Shown: positions 1 through 13,583 of the stretch, piece after piece
Layout: every line of letters starts with the position of its first letter
Position numbering within the stretch: the first letter of the stretch is position 1
NCBI GenBank assembly: GCA_963678705.1
Contig: OY783219.1
Location: 2,232,001-2,296,000 of the forward strand
DNA length: 64,000 nucleotides
Direction of reading: 5' to 3'
Source: Panorpa germanica
Lineage: Eukaryota > Arthropoda > Insecta > Mecoptera > Panorpidae
Notes under the pieces: model-generated
What the model was told of the DNA's origin: nothing
The model's input: the letters and a program-made list of their open reading frames with translations, nothing else
The model's database searches: none
Made by a program: the position numbers and the translations under genes

Positions 1-1784
1 TGAATTCGTTTGATACGAACCGTCTAATGTCTTCCATGCGGACGAATAAACGTTTACCTTTAAATAACAATAACTGAGTATATCTTCATCTTTACAAAAA
101 CTAAACGAAAACCACTAACAGTGTAATTCATTCACAATTATTTAAAAAAAAAAACGTTTAAACAAATTAATTTTCAATATTTTAAAATTACAATAATTAA
201 TTATAAAGAACTAAATTGGCATTTCCTTTTAAGAGAATAAATGTTAAAATAAAAGTACCATAAAAGCGAAACAAAACATTACAAATTGTTTGTAGTGTGA
301 GAGAGAGAGAGGACGTCGATAGGCGAACGATGGACGTCACGGTCATGGTCAGTGAAGCACGTAAAGCTATTGTCCGTCCGTCCATTTGATAGTAAGAAGT
401 ACGATGGGTGGTATGGGTGAAAAAGTGGAGGAGGGGGACAAGTATTGTTAAATCCAATCAGTGATACGAAACGTCTAATTAGAGCACGTAATGTGAGTGA
501 ATGTGAGCACTAAGAAGTCGAGGAAATACAACAAAAGACTTTTGAATGGCTTCACGCATGCTTTAAAGTACATACAAAGTAATTGAACAATTAATGGAAC
601 GTCACAATCAGTTTTATACAAAATCACACGAGAACGAGAAAGTCCTTTCTTACAGTTTCCTACGATGTAATATGAACGGTATGCATTTTGGTGTTGTCTT
701 ACTATTCTTATATTAATGATAACCCACAAAACGCGAAACATGGATGTTACATTACATTCACGTAATATTTTACTTAAGCAAAACCTTGTAATATTTAATC
801 TAAGAACCTTCAAACCTTCTGAAGAACTTTTTAAGATTTTACAAACCTTAAAAAGGTATTTATAAGAAGTTTTATATGAGTATGTTTGCGCGCTAAAGGA
901 AGATTTATATTTCAAGGAGCAGTAAAATCACAAAATGTTGTATATTGGGTAAAAAAAATTACGTAACGGGTAATTTTTATTACGTTAAATTATTTCTAAA
1001 TACACGTAACCGTGTTTAGCGGAAAATAGTAAAAAATCTGTAGTAAATTTGAAAGAATATTAAATGGTGTATAGAATAAAATTCCTAATCACACCCATAA
1101 TTATTTTATATTTATTGTGTAGTTCAGGGATGGGGAACCTGCAGCTTTTGAATTCTTTTTTTGGTATATACATATTGATTTTTCTTTAATTTGTTTAAGT
1201 TCCACAATTAAATTGAATGTAAGTATGCAAATGAAAAGCATTTAAAAGTCAAAACATTCAAATAATTGAGAACGCGAAAACTTTGTCAACTTCAAAATTG
1301 TTTTACGCGTTAAAATCTCCGCTATGGCGCTATGCTGTGGTAACTTTTTTCCACAAGACCCTGAACGAATAAAATTCACTTAACTGTTTTTCATTTTTCA
1401 TGTCTTTTGTTATGCTGAACATTAACCAATTACAACACGTTAAAGTTATAATTTGATAATCTTATTATTCATGTAAATCATAACACTCCCTCACCCTATG
1501 TACTCCCATTCTATTATCCCACGCCATTACAAACGATTCTCACTTTTCTTTACCCTTTTTAGATTTAGACTCAGATAAATACATTAACCTTAGGGAAATG
1601 AAAATACTTTTATACAAGGTGAAAAATTTACATTGAAAATTATGGGTACATACTATCGGTCCACTAGAATGTTTTTATAGAGAATATTCTTATAGCATAA
1701 CATTCAATTTGTATTGGTTATATGCATAAAATGCCTATGGAGCAGACAAACTTCTTGCTAAATACGTGCTAAAAATGTATACAT
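1..1784. other. AT-rich sequence, no gene seen
   Basis: Open frames here are short and AT-driven and none resembles a known protein. A (GA)7 microsatellite lies at 299-312. A C-rich island lies near 1488-1525. I see no promoter, splice-flanked exon or RNA gene. Confidence 0.6.
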
Positions 1785-2060
1785 GTAAAGAAATTGTATT
1801 TCTCTAGTTGGTAACACTGACCAGAGATATTCTCTGGTGACAGAACTCACTGTGCATAATGTTAGGTTGTAATAAAATTAGATAAAAAGGAATTGACAAT
1901 TTAAATGATAAACTTTAAATGTCGTTTCTTTGATTTCAGGTAGGATAGTATGATTTAAGTTAAACAGTGGAGTTATTATATTGTGTATGTAAATTATTAA
2001 AATAAACTTTGATTTCAGAAGCTTGATTAAAAATTTACAATTCCTAAAATGTCTTATATA
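1785..2060 (+). repeat. Dispersed repeat family A, copy 1
   Basis: This starts with the GTAAAGAAAT...ATTTCT block and GTTGGTAACACTGACCAGAG, shared with copies at 24031, 26709 and 29191, all in the same orientation. The middle (the TCTGGTCAGGTGAGC segment) is deleted here, but the 3' part (TTGACAATTTAAAT..., TTTGATTTCAG, TTCCTAAAATGTCTTATATA) is kept. It has no coding capacity. It is probably a non-autonomous transposable element or a SINE-like family. I could not assign it to a class. Confidence 0.7.
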
Positions 2061-5000
2061 CATAATAATTGAGGAATTGCTAGCGTTGCACACACACTTT
2101 GAAATAACCTTTGAGTTTCTACGACAAGCAATTTTATCTAGTCATGATTGCCTTCAACCTATGTTCACCCTATGGTGCATTTTAATTGCTTAAACCATCT
2201 AATCTAAACTAAAGTGAAACTCCTTCGATAAAATTAAGATAACAACAATTTCCTCCTCCTATTTCGGCCCTGTTTTTATAGCACTCCATAAATTATTCAA
2301 ACATTTGTTATGTAATTGTATTGTGATTATATTTCGGTGTGAAATGACTCCTCAAGGTGTATTAAAGGATTTAAATTTACCGGATACAGATGTCAGGCAG
2401 GTTGGGGTGAGATGGAGCGGCGAGAAGGTGACGTGGGAGGTCACGCCTTACTGGGTTGAGTGGTTCAATGGTCACCATTGTCCCAGTACCACCCTTAACC
2501 CTCCTTTTGGTTATACAATACGATGGGGGTATACATATAGCAAATTTACATTGAAACAAAATACAAGAGTAAAAATTATTGAATTTAAAGTGAACTGTGT
2601 TAAACATGTTTATAACGAAGTAAGAAAATGAACAAATAATAGAAATACCTAAAAATAAAATAATTTTAAAACTATATATACCTATATATACATAACTACT
2701 CATACTAAATATAAGAAAGTTTGTTTTGGAACTGGAGCAATGTGTATCGTTTTTAAACAAGAACAAAAATAAGAATAAGACAATGTCGACTGTAATCCTA
2801 CTAGTAGAGTTAGCTGATTCTAAAATTTATTAGTATTAGAAAAACTCCTTTACGTATTCTAGGCATATACCCTGTTATTTATAGAGTAGAGCTTTAAGCT
2901 GCTCTCACACTGGAACGTATGCATACACTCTTACTTCTATGTTGTCAGCACCAGATTCAAGTTGGAAACGAAGTACTCTATATTTCAGTAGACAATACGA
3001 TATATATCCTTAAATATTTAGGACATTGTGATTGTATAGAGTTTTCCAATAGGGGCGGCTCGATGTTGACAGTTGAGTCATATTGTTTCATATTGTTTCG
3101 ACGGTATCTGTCAAATCTGTTGTTTATTATTCAGTAACTAATGTCAAATCACCGTGACAAGTTACTCAAGGTAGTAATATTACAAACAGATTAAGAAACA
3201 AGTTGATTTTGCACAAGGACAACGAACCACCTTACAACGTCTGGGGTGTAAATTAAAAGAAACATCACATTTAATTTGCTGTGTTCACTAAATTTTTCTT
3301 ATAGAATCTCATCGCATCAATTAAGCACCTGTTGTTTTGGATGAAACAAAAATAGTTTATATTGGGTACAAAAACTCATCTCAACAATTATACACGTTAA
3401 AGAATCCTATCTGCGCACGTTATCTCTACAGCAGCGCCATGGAGGCTGTCCGTGAATCTTGGGCTTAATAACGAGTTAATTAGTTGATTAGTGGAAGCGA
3501 CAGAGCCCACAATGCAACGCAGTAGATGCAGGCTTTACAAGATTTAACATTTCTGATTTATTTAGATAACAATTAAAACTTGCAACAACATGCTTTTAAT
3601 TGATATTTTATCTTGATTGACTTTTTTTATTTATAAATTTAATTTTATTATAAAGGTGTTTTTTAAGAATTTGAAATAAGAACATTATTTTAACGAAATG
3701 CAAACAGAAACAAAAGAATTTCTGGCGCCTTGTTAGTCTGATTGGTTTCTGATATTTATATTATTATTTATTATATATATGAAAGTGTTACATATACAAA
3801 ATGGCGGCAAATTTCTTATAGATACACCCTTTATTTAACACTAGTAATTTCTTTAAAACAAAATCTTTTATCAAAACGATTTATTTCCCACTATTAATAT
3901 CTGTCTGATATTTTTTAGGGCGAATCAAAAATTAATTGAAAACTCTCTCGAACTTTAGACTAGCCATTGTGTAAAGCTACTGGAAGGGGTAGGGAAGGGT
4001 GGAGTTGGGGTTACTGGTAATTAATGATAAATCAGCCATTCTGTATTCAAATTAAAAACAAAACCCAGTCACGGAAAACCACCATTAACTACTAAACTTT
4101 CATTAAATTCTGTCAAAAAGTTTTAACTTCTTGTAATTTTAATCGATATCAATAATAAAATAATTTAAAAACTATCAATGAGAGATGCTAAGGCTATGTT
4201 TTATCAATTTGAATTGAATTTTCGGAAAAGACCAAGCTGAGAACCTGTAGCAAACGTCTTCGGCCTTAGGATTGACAGAACTTTAAATTTTCCAAAATTT
4301 TTGCAACAATTTCTTTTGTGCTCTTTCCATTGTCATCGTTACATTTCATGACTCATTTATTTATAAAAATGATGAAAGAAAACGTTAAAAGTTTTCTTTA
4401 TGTTTCCACAAAAACCATTTAATTTATTTACCGCTAATAAACAATTAAAAAAAAGTGTAACAAAGAATATTCTCCAATAAAATTGTTTTCGAACCGCAAC
4501 GAGTTGTGAGAGTGTGTGTGTTTCTGGAGTGGGAATGGGGAGTAAATAAATTCTCTGAGGGTGTTTAAAGCAAGCCCGAAGAGAAGGGTATTTAATCCAT
4601 TGAAGAAATTAATTTAATTTCCTATAGAAAAATATCAAATGTTAATTAATACGTTTATTTGCTATTCCCATATTTTTAAAATAAATTATTATTCAAATTT
4701 TATTCAGAGTAAACAGGAGAAAAGAGTGAGGGGGGAAGGGAGAATTTATAAGAAGTTTTTTATTAAATTAAAATTAATTTTTAAATTATTTAAAATAATA
4801 GGACAATTTTAATTAGAACTTATTTAATTGTTTGAAACATATTAAGTCAAAGTTGACGGGAATATAACCTCAGAGTAAAATTGATTGGGCCGACAAAATA
4901 AATAAAAAGAAAACAAAAAACAAAGCCACAAATATGAACTGCATTAGAGACCAATATCCGTAAAAACGAAGAGAATATCTTTATCCAATTACGATGAAAA

Positions 5001-5721
5001 TTTGAAGTCGATTGACCAATTCGATTTCGAGATAAGTTCATCAGAGTGTGAATCATTTGCATGGAGAGTAATGAGAGTGAATGAAAGGCAAATATATTTG
5101 ACGTGTAGTTACACCAGCTTTTAGTTAATTAAAATACGAACCGGTATATTTTCTAATAGAAATAGCTGAGATTAGAACGATTCCACATTAATAGTACACG
5201 ATTTTGTATTTATAACGACTCTGCTTATACAGACTTCGATAAAATTTGTTTAATCGTTTGACTTGTACTATGCAAACGCAACAAAACTTTTGAATTATAT
5301 TGCAACAGGATAACGTTTTAATATTTAAGATTGCTTTATAGCAGACACAGAAAATAGACTACTATAAAATCAAAATATACTGCACTGTAATAATTTAAAG
5401 CTATATTAGTTTTAATGGGTTTAAGAGCTTAAGTACCGAAAATTTCATAAATATAGTGGAAATATTACTTTTCTCGATTATAATTATTTTACTGTTTTAA
5501 TTCACTGGCTTATCATGTCCTTAATGTTGCTATTACTGGTACTCATGCTGGTTGCTAGTTACTGCCACTGCAAGCGAGTTACTAGACCCATCAATTATTT
5601 AATACACCAGTTTTTGATCCGCTTATATCTATCCCTTCGTTCAGGGGTCAAAAACATTTGAGAGTTATACAACAGTATTTCCGATAACTTTTACAAAACT
5701 ATTGCAATGGAATTCGACATT
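2061..5721. other. AT-rich sequence with one GC-richer patch, no assigned gene
   Basis: There are G-rich islands at about 3985-4015, 4528-4545 and 4725-4742. A GC-richer patch at 2395-2510 sits in a 95-codon frame that starts at ATG 2344 and ends at 2631. It has no recognisable domain and contains TACTGGG...CCCAGTA as an inverted repeat, so I do not call a gene. A block near 4997-5095 is shared with 27949-28045. Confidence 0.5.
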
Positions 5722-6112
5722 CACTTCACCGAGTGCACAACTCAATATAACATCATCATGTACTAGCATGTACGCGTGCATAGGGAACCATGCATTACGA
5801 CGTATCTACAAGCATCTGCGGGTAAAGCCGGATCCAAACGATGCGGTGAACGTTTGATTCAAATGCCAGCCTCCAACGTGTGAGTCAAATATTGCAAGAT
5901 TGACATGACAAGGTTCTACTACACGGTGGAACGAATATTTGATCCGAATGATTTATTTATTTTATTAATTTGTTGATATTATTGACACTGACACTGTTTA
6001 ACAAAAACTTTCAAGTATAAAACCTTCCTTTGTTGGAAGATTCGTGCAGTAGTGCATGACATGTGAATCAAGTGTGTGGTGGGGGTACCGCCAACAGCCC
6101 GAACTTCTTTCA
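5722..6112 (+). repeat. Dispersed repeat family B, longest copy
   Basis: Two sub-blocks are shared with other loci. Bases 5722-5820 (CACTTCACCGAGTGCACAAC...) match 17712-17800 in direct orientation. Bases 5864-6112 match 19541-19834 in inverse orientation, including TTCGTGCAG.AGTGCATGAC and the GTGTGTGGT.GGGGTA block. Small indels separate the copies. No long frame survives. This is probably a decayed transposable element whose ends I cannot fix. Confidence 0.65.
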
Positions 6113-9100
6113 AAGTGAACATTTGGCGCCGACTTTGTATCAACGTCCAGATTGCACTTATTTTATACTAGGCGTTATAATTTCAGCAAGGTTTTACAAA
6201 ACACATCAGCTGTAGCACGCCGACAACGATTTCACAACACCTGCTATAATTAATCTCTCAGGACTTCTATATGGGATGGAATATCTCTCTTTTTTTTGTT
6301 GAATAATTTAGGAAATCAGTAGTGACAACCTGATAATCAATAACGTTTAATCCATTGTACGCGTAGAGAGACGTCGCGACGCGCCGCTCCGATGCCTACA
6401 TAACAGCTAGTAGCTAAAACAGTGGAACGATTACGAAATAATTAATCTAAAAGCTTGTAATTAATATCTTACAATTGCTTTGTTATAAACATACGTATTC
6501 TGTAATTAAATGGATTCGCTATTAGCATAGGTAATCATTAATATTTATTTGTTGTTTTAGGGTTGTCTAACGTTGTCGGACTTTACCCCCTGCAGGTAAA
6601 CTGGATGTTTACTTTGATAATTTTGAATAAATTACTTTCATAATTATGCTGTTAACATTACAAACATATTTTAGTATCCATATACTTATAGAGAGGCGGG
6701 CAACTTAGCATGAATTCTACGCTAGCATAATACTTCGCGCGGAACTTTCTAATTCATATACACGTAATAACTTTTCACCTCTACAGTTCAATTTTTCCAT
6801 CAATTTCCTGACAATTTTTGAACATTTCCTGAATTTCTTTTTATAAACAAAAAAAGAAAAAAGGATATAAAGGAAAATAGACGCTGTATAATGTTAATAC
6901 AGCGAATTGATTTATTTAAGTTGCTGTTTTTAAGGCTGAAGAGTTGTCGACGCAAGTGTTGGCGTGAGGAGTGGGTAGGTTTTAGGGGGTGTTTTTTAGA
7001 CGCATAACGTATCGCTGGAGGGTTGTTCGGTATCCGTTCTATAGACGTTTACACATTCTCATTGAACATAAGTAGGCTGTTTTTTGAGAAGTGTCTGTTT
7101 CACCACTAGAACTCTGACAGAGAAAGTAAACCTTTTGTAATTAGCTCCATTATTAATATAATAAAAATACATTCTATATTTAGATGATTTTTAAAAAAAC
7201 GGAAGCCATCATGATTCTACTAGCGGACCCGATAAATTGTTAAAGAATCGATTGCTAAAAACCTATTTTTTCCATCTTCAACCGAATAAAAAGTAGAATA
7301 ATGGAATATAAGTCTGGTATAATATAATCAAAACTAATGCTAGGATCAGTTGCAGTGCTACCCATCCCGTTAGTTTGTGACTAGCCTGGTGTGGCCTATC
7401 CTATACAATCTCTTAGTGTTTACCCTGACATAATAAGGGCAAACAACCCCTTCACAAATTGAATACAATATAATAAAGACATTTTACAAATAACAATTTT
7501 AACATATACCCTTGAATTTTATAGTTTTTATTTTTCTTTTTTCCTGCTTTTCTTTTTTTCATGGGGTTCATCACGTTCTATTTCATTTATCAGAGGCGAA
7601 TCGGGGAAGCTACAAAAGTTATATAATATATATATATATATTATAAGCTTTAAAGCTTATAAGCTTTGCAATGAATTAGTAAAACTTTTCCTGATAAGCT
7701 ACCGAGCTTAAATTTTGCGCAATTTGATATGAATCAACAATATTTTGATTTTTAAAAAATAGTGTGGGAGCCATATTACCTTTTAAAATTACATTAAATT
7801 AATTTCTTCTTCCAAATTTATCCAATATAAATCTTTTAAGGAACACTGTCTATAATCCTTGTTAACACAGTTACGTGTATTTAAGGTTTATTTAACATAA
7901 CAAATGTTACTGGTTACCTAACCGATTTTACCTAACATACAATAATTTTTGACCAATTCTATTGCTTTTTCGAAGATGAATCTACCCTTTAGCGCAACAC
8001 CATACTCAAAAAACTTCTTAGGAACATCTTATCATGAATAATAGAATCCTAAGAAGATCTTTTACTAAATATTACTACGTTTTCTGTTCCGTATGAGTCC
8101 TACTACCCCAATGCGGCACTGTGCATTTCCGTTCTGGCTGTATTTCCTCCTGGTCTGTTTTGCTTTTCAAGTTCGAGTTCGTATCCACGTTGACGGGTGT
8201 GTATTTAACTAGGGTTTGTTTTTTCCGTGATGGTGACTAGTGTGGGTGTAAGGAAGGGGGTGAGGATTCGGATCTTTTGGGGTATTGGTTAACTGTTTAA
8301 GGGGTGATTGGGAGTAAGGGTTTGAACTCAACTCAGAACCATCGTACGTTTGCTTTTGCGGTCAATATAAGAAACACATAATATATCATTCCTAAGGAGA
8401 TTGTATCGGAATTTGAATATAGCGGTTTTTTAATGACACAACATTTAGTAGTGAAGATACTTAGTAGGTTGAAGAGAGAGTACGATAAGTGATTCACAGT
8501 GCGGACAGAGTATTAGTGCATTTGTTATACGTGGATCAGGGCTTCTCGGTACCATTGGGGCACCGCAAAACATTGAGAATTATAAAAGAAGAACATGTAG
8601 ATAATTTTTGGTAATAATTAGTAGCTCTTGTGGTCTTTAAGGCTGTGGAAATTTACTCCATTTCTCTAAACGCCATTTATAATAGGATTGTGATCTCATT
8701 TATTAGGGGTGGCTTCCTTAATTTGTGTATATATGTGTATTAGCATTTTATTTTCTTAAATGTCCAAAACTTGACGAGCACATATCATCTGAATTTAATT
8801 CTCTAAACCAATTGCCTTCCAATTCACAGTAGCTTTTCGCAAATACTATCAATGCATATACGAGTATTCGAATTTTTTTGCCGCTGTATTAAAACTGTAT
8901 TGTAATCTATAGTACACAAAGAGCAAAACTGTCAATCTAGAAGACTAATTTCGGGTTTGCAAGAAATATAAGCCAAAATTGTAACTTAAGGTTCTTTACA
9001 GAAAACTATAATATAACAAATATCCACTAGGGAAAACTATTTCCAACTGTAAAGCTAAAAAAACGAACCCTAGCCGGGAAAAACGGAAAACCAGTCACAC

Positions 9101-9471
9101 ATCTGGTGAAAACAACATTCAATATTCAAAACAATGTCCCGTTGACGATAAAAAACAACCTTTTGGTTTGAAATGGCTACAAAAGCAACACCAACATGGC
9201 CATGGAGGGTCACCCTGTAACAGCTGATCCATTTTATAAACTGCTAAGTGAAATTTGTTTTGTGAGAGTACGTGTTACCGCTAAATTACGCCCTAGTCAG
9301 ATTTAGGATGGCTAAATATAATAATAAAAGTGTAGGGCATTCTTTGGGTTGGTAAAGTACAGCACTGGTGAAATTAACAAACCATTTATAATACAATTTA
9401 ATGCTGTTTCGTTGCAACAGCATTTTCTTAAGACATTTTCCGTATGAAATTACAAAATAAAAGTTTACTAA
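6113..9471. other. AT-rich sequence, no gene seen
   Basis: It holds a perfect 22-bp palindrome at 7641-7662 directly after an (AT)n run at about 7621-7640, and a G-rich stretch at about 8236-8300. No splice-flanked exon or recognisable protein frame was found. Confidence 0.55.
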
Positions 9472-9579
9472 ATGATAGAGTTTGAATGGAATTGTTTTAA
9501 ACAGAGACAACAGATCAGAATTCCGAAACAAAAGTTTTATTGTAAGTTAAATTATAACTTTAGTTATTGTCAATTGTAT

Positions 9580-9720
9580 CAAGACGAATTAGCAGAACTA
9601 CAAAAGACATCTCCTGGGTCTTCCACGAACATGGAAAACTTCATCGTGGAAACGATGCGAACATTTCTAGGGAAAAGAAAATCTCTCCTCGGGGAATTAA
9701 TGAAAGATAAGCGCAAATGA
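9580..9720 (+). CDS. Candidate terminal coding exon, unknown protein
   Basis: I do not recognise the protein. A frame running through about 9580-9720 encodes a hydrophilic, charge-rich C-terminus: DELAELQKTSPGSS, then FIVETMRTFLGKRKSLLGEL, ending KDKRK and TGA. It is clearly GC-richer than its surroundings and is followed by an AATAAA at about 9757, a normal distance for a last exon. The frame extends upstream to 9472, but that part is AT-rich and may be intron; AG dinucleotides near 9560 and 9578 are possible acceptors. No start codon or upstream exon can be assigned. It could be the last exon of a gene reaching upstream, a retrocopy fragment, or chance. Confidence 0.3.
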   Translation, partial: QDELAELQKTSPGSSTNMENFIVETMRTFLGKRKSLLGELMKDKRK

Positions 9721-9754
9721 ATTCATTGTAATATCATTTTGTGTTAAATACTGA

Positions 9755-9762
9755 GAAATAAA
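9755..9762 (+). terminator. Possible poly(A) signal AATAAA
   Basis: AATAAA in GAGAAATAAAGTTTATC, about 40 bases after the TGA of the candidate terminal exon. The motif is common by chance in AT-rich DNA. Only its position after a GC-richer frame makes it worth noting. Confidence 0.3.
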
Positions 9763-12700
9763 GTTTATCTTCATGTATAGACGATTCAAAAATATGTTAC
9801 CTCACATTTATTTCAGATAACTTTAATGACAGGACAGGCATGAATATTTTACAGCTATGCCAAATTGTCAAAACGAAAAAAAACGAAATATTTATTGTTC
9901 TTTCTTTATTCGTTTTTCGTTTTCGTTCATATGCCCTTCAGTCAGTTGTCTCATTGTCTACCGCTATCTTGATGATATTTTACGAAAACTCTTTTTCTAT
10001 TTTCAATTTTATAAATGTATGTATATTTTCTAACGTTTACCCCGCCGGGTATTTGTATTACAACATCATGAAATGTATGACACCTGACACACTAGCTGTA
10101 GATAAAGATATATGTATATAAATACAAGGGTCGTTTCCGGTCTCACTTATACAGGGCGCTAATACATAGATGAATGTTACTTATTGATGAAAATTTTCAT
10201 AAAAGATTACCCCCGCCAAATTCAATTGAATTTTGAATCATGTTTTTCTATTAATAAGATACTACTTATAGATACTAGATAGTTTTTAAATATTATTTGA
10301 AGCTTAAAGAAAGCTTTTTCTTAGTTGGCTTTAAGAAAGCTCAGCTTTCAAAGCTTCTATGGACCAACCGTTTGTTCGCAACATATTCAACATGATGCAA
10401 ATGTACATGTCTGTTATATTTCGATGGATAATACAATTTACTTCTCGCAGCTTGTGATGGGGATGGGGGGGATGGGAACCCACCCCTATTCTCCTGTGGG
10501 TTCATCCCAGACTCCCAGATCCAGACAGAAGAACATGACATCACTGCCTCACTATATAAAGAACAAGAAATATTCATTTTTCATACGTTATCTTGTAAAT
10601 ATCTGACATTCTCAAGCTTTATCATAAATATTTTATTTTATAAACTTTCCCTGGTTATATTCCTCGCACGAAATATATGACACTCTGTCATCAACATGAC
10701 CCTAATAGATATAAATTATAAACAACGCTACTAACGCCATCTCTGAGTGAAATCCACGCATTAATTTTATTTTTAAGAATTGTTATTTTTCTTGTATATA
10801 ATAATATTTTCTTTATAAACCTTTAACAAATTACTGTCATTTATTTTTATTAAACATTAAATGCTGATGTTCCCGGCGTAAGAAACGTATCTTTTGCTCT
10901 ACAGAAATTGAGCTAAGGTATTAAATTATTAATTCTTATTCATTAAGTTTAGGAGAGGGGGTTCAAGGCTACTTATTACTTCGAACTCATAATTTTTGTG
11001 TGCTCTAATCAAAGCGTCCTCAGTTTCAATATCAAAAGCAGCTGTTAATCACATTACGCTCTTTGACCCTAAGTACTAATTTAGATTTTTTATTAAAACC
11101 TGTGTAATTAGCAATGGGAAGCTCTTCAATAGGAGCTGGTGCTGGTAGGGGTACATACAGCTTCCCTGCATCTTCGGGGTGGAAGTATGTTAAAGTAAAA
11201 GCTCAAAATTTGGTCCTGAAAACTTAATTTACTTTGATTTGTATAAACGCACTTCATGGTTTTTGTTCGCTTTTTAAACGACTTCCTGTTGAGCTATCAA
11301 GCACAAATTTCACACACACACACTGCGAAAGGTAGAATCGCTTCGAATTCAACTACTGACACCTGTAGACACTTTCCAACAAGATAGTGGAATAATAAAT
11401 TCAAGGTGGCGCCAATCACCAGGCTTTCACAGTATCGCTACCGCAATATCATTGCCACAAAGCTTTAAGAAGAAACAAAAGAATGATATCAAAGTGTTTC
11501 AATGCTTCTAATTAATTCATCGTAATTAAAGAAGTTATTAACATATTTCTTATACAAGTGTACAAAGGTTGTTTTGTGTTTAATTAAAAAAAGAAAAAAA
11601 AAAAAGAAGAAAAAAATAAGTAAAGAAAAAAATTATTAATAAGACGGAAATAACTGTTTTAACAAAACACTAATCACCTTGGCAAGGGAGGGGAATGGGA
11701 GGCTGCGACTGTAGCTATAGCTTCTCTGGTTAAGAGTGGGAGCAGGGGAGAAAGGATCGCTGAAAAGCATTCTAAAAGTGATTCATAAACTTTTTCTATT
11801 TACTTTACTTTTTTTTTCTTTTTGTTTAAACTTTGAAATTAATTTGTAAATAAATAATTTTAAGAAATAAATACTGATTCGAGAATTAGACTTTTCTTTT
11901 TTGAATTGTGTTTTAAGATTAAATGAATATTTAAAAAATAAATTGTTTCTGTTTTAAAGGATATAGTTCTTTCTTAATACTCTTTAAAGCTTGATTTTTA
12001 AGATGTTGAAAATTAGGGGCACTCTCCTCAACAAATTCGCGTGTGTCAATGCACAAAAATTATTAAAAAGGGGATACAAATTTGAAATTTTTGCCCCGCC
12101 TCGAAAAGATCCAAGATCTTATAGAAATCTACATTATTCAAAACAATTTTAAAGAGAAATAAATTTTCTCAAATTTATTTGAGAAAGCTAGCGCCGTTAT
12201 TATGAAGATATATTATAAGCCAAAAGTTTTATTTTCGTAAACAAAGTTAAAAAGATTTTGGTAAACTAATTTCTTGAACTTTTGTAATTAATAAACAAAA
12301 TTAATTTATAAAAGTTTAGTTTTCCAAAAACAAGAAATTATTGACGAATTAGTAATGTAGTTTTTGGTCCAAAATACTCTATTTTATAGCTTGTATTCGT
12401 CTTGCAACCAACTATTCTACGATTATAAGTTTCTCTTTATGAATATTATTTTTCTTTTCATGAATATGTAGTTACTACTTTATATTTGTGTCACACATAT
12501 GGGACAACCATCTACAGTATACTACGGATAACTATATGGAGAAGAGCAGCTCGTAGAGGAAACTTTAAAACTTATTAATTTCAAAAGTTTTAAATAAGAA
12601 CTTTACCTTTTAATATAGAGACAATTTATAAATAATTTATACATTCTAAGTAAACTATATATATCGCAGAGTCAGTTGATAAAGTTTGTCAAAAAGAAAA

Positions 12701-13343
12701 TATGCTGGGTAAATTTAACAGTTAACCTTTACCCTCTTGTTGATACATACAAATAAGTATCTATAAGAAACTGAATAAATATGCTCGGATCATAGTTTTC
12801 AGAAATTTAGGTCTTTAATAATTAATGATATTGGTTCTTTTAGCACCAAACCACTGTCTTACTCTAGGTATTTTATCTTGTAGATATTTCACGCATTATT
12901 ATAACAAAATATTTAATCAAATTAACTTTAACGCCTTCTCAAGACTTGAAAGTAATATAATACGCTTTTGTGAAAATTTTAAAAAGAAACGTGATTTTAA
13001 AAACAAATGTTAAAATTTTAAAACAAAATAATTTTATAAAGAAAATATGGAATGAGAAGAAATGTTTATCTTACGAACAGTTTCTCATCAAAGGATCTCT
13101 GTTTGGATCGAGGGTGTTTAAGACAGGTCAAAAGTCAAGACCCACAGTTCACGGGTTCACTGGTTCAAAATGAAATATGACTACATTGAAATATTTTTAC
13201 ATTTCAACATCAAAAACAGAAAACAATATTTTCGATTATAAAATGTTTGGTGTTTTAATATAATTTGTAACACAAGATTTAATTAAAGAGATTTCTTTGA
13301 GTGAGAGCAAGTGAGAGATTATGATAGCGTATATACAGTGCCA

Positions 13344-13368
13344 GCTCTAGGGCTTTATGCCCTAGAGC
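13344..13368. repeat. Perfect 10-bp hairpin
   Basis: GCTCTAGGGC, loop TTTAT, GCCCTAGAGC. The stem is perfect and GC-rich relative to its surroundings. It could be part of a small transposon end or a cruciform. No function is evident. Confidence 0.7.
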
Positions 13369-13560
13369 CTTTGTAAGTAGCCGGCCTTTGTAAATCTTCA
13401 TGTAGTCAAAACAATTTTAATTTCACACTGTAGAAATTTTTATTATAAAAAAAAGATGGAAACTTGAGACTGAAATTTTATACATCCGCTCGAAAAGTAG
13501 GCCTCAATGGGAAACGCACGCTCCTCACTGTTCCAACGCATGATGACAACTGAACTGTGT

Positions 13561-13583
13561 CGGGACAAAACTTTATTGTCCCG
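13561..13583. repeat. Perfect 8-bp hairpin
   Basis: CGGGACAA, loop AACTTTA, TTGTCCCG. It lies about 200 bp from the previous hairpin in the same GC-richer patch. Confidence 0.65.

Noticed and set aside
2305-2631. Plus-strand 108-codon frame
   Set aside because: It starts at TTG; from the first ATG (2344) 95 codons remain, without known domain, splice context or poly(A) logic. The GC-richer patch contains inverted repeats.
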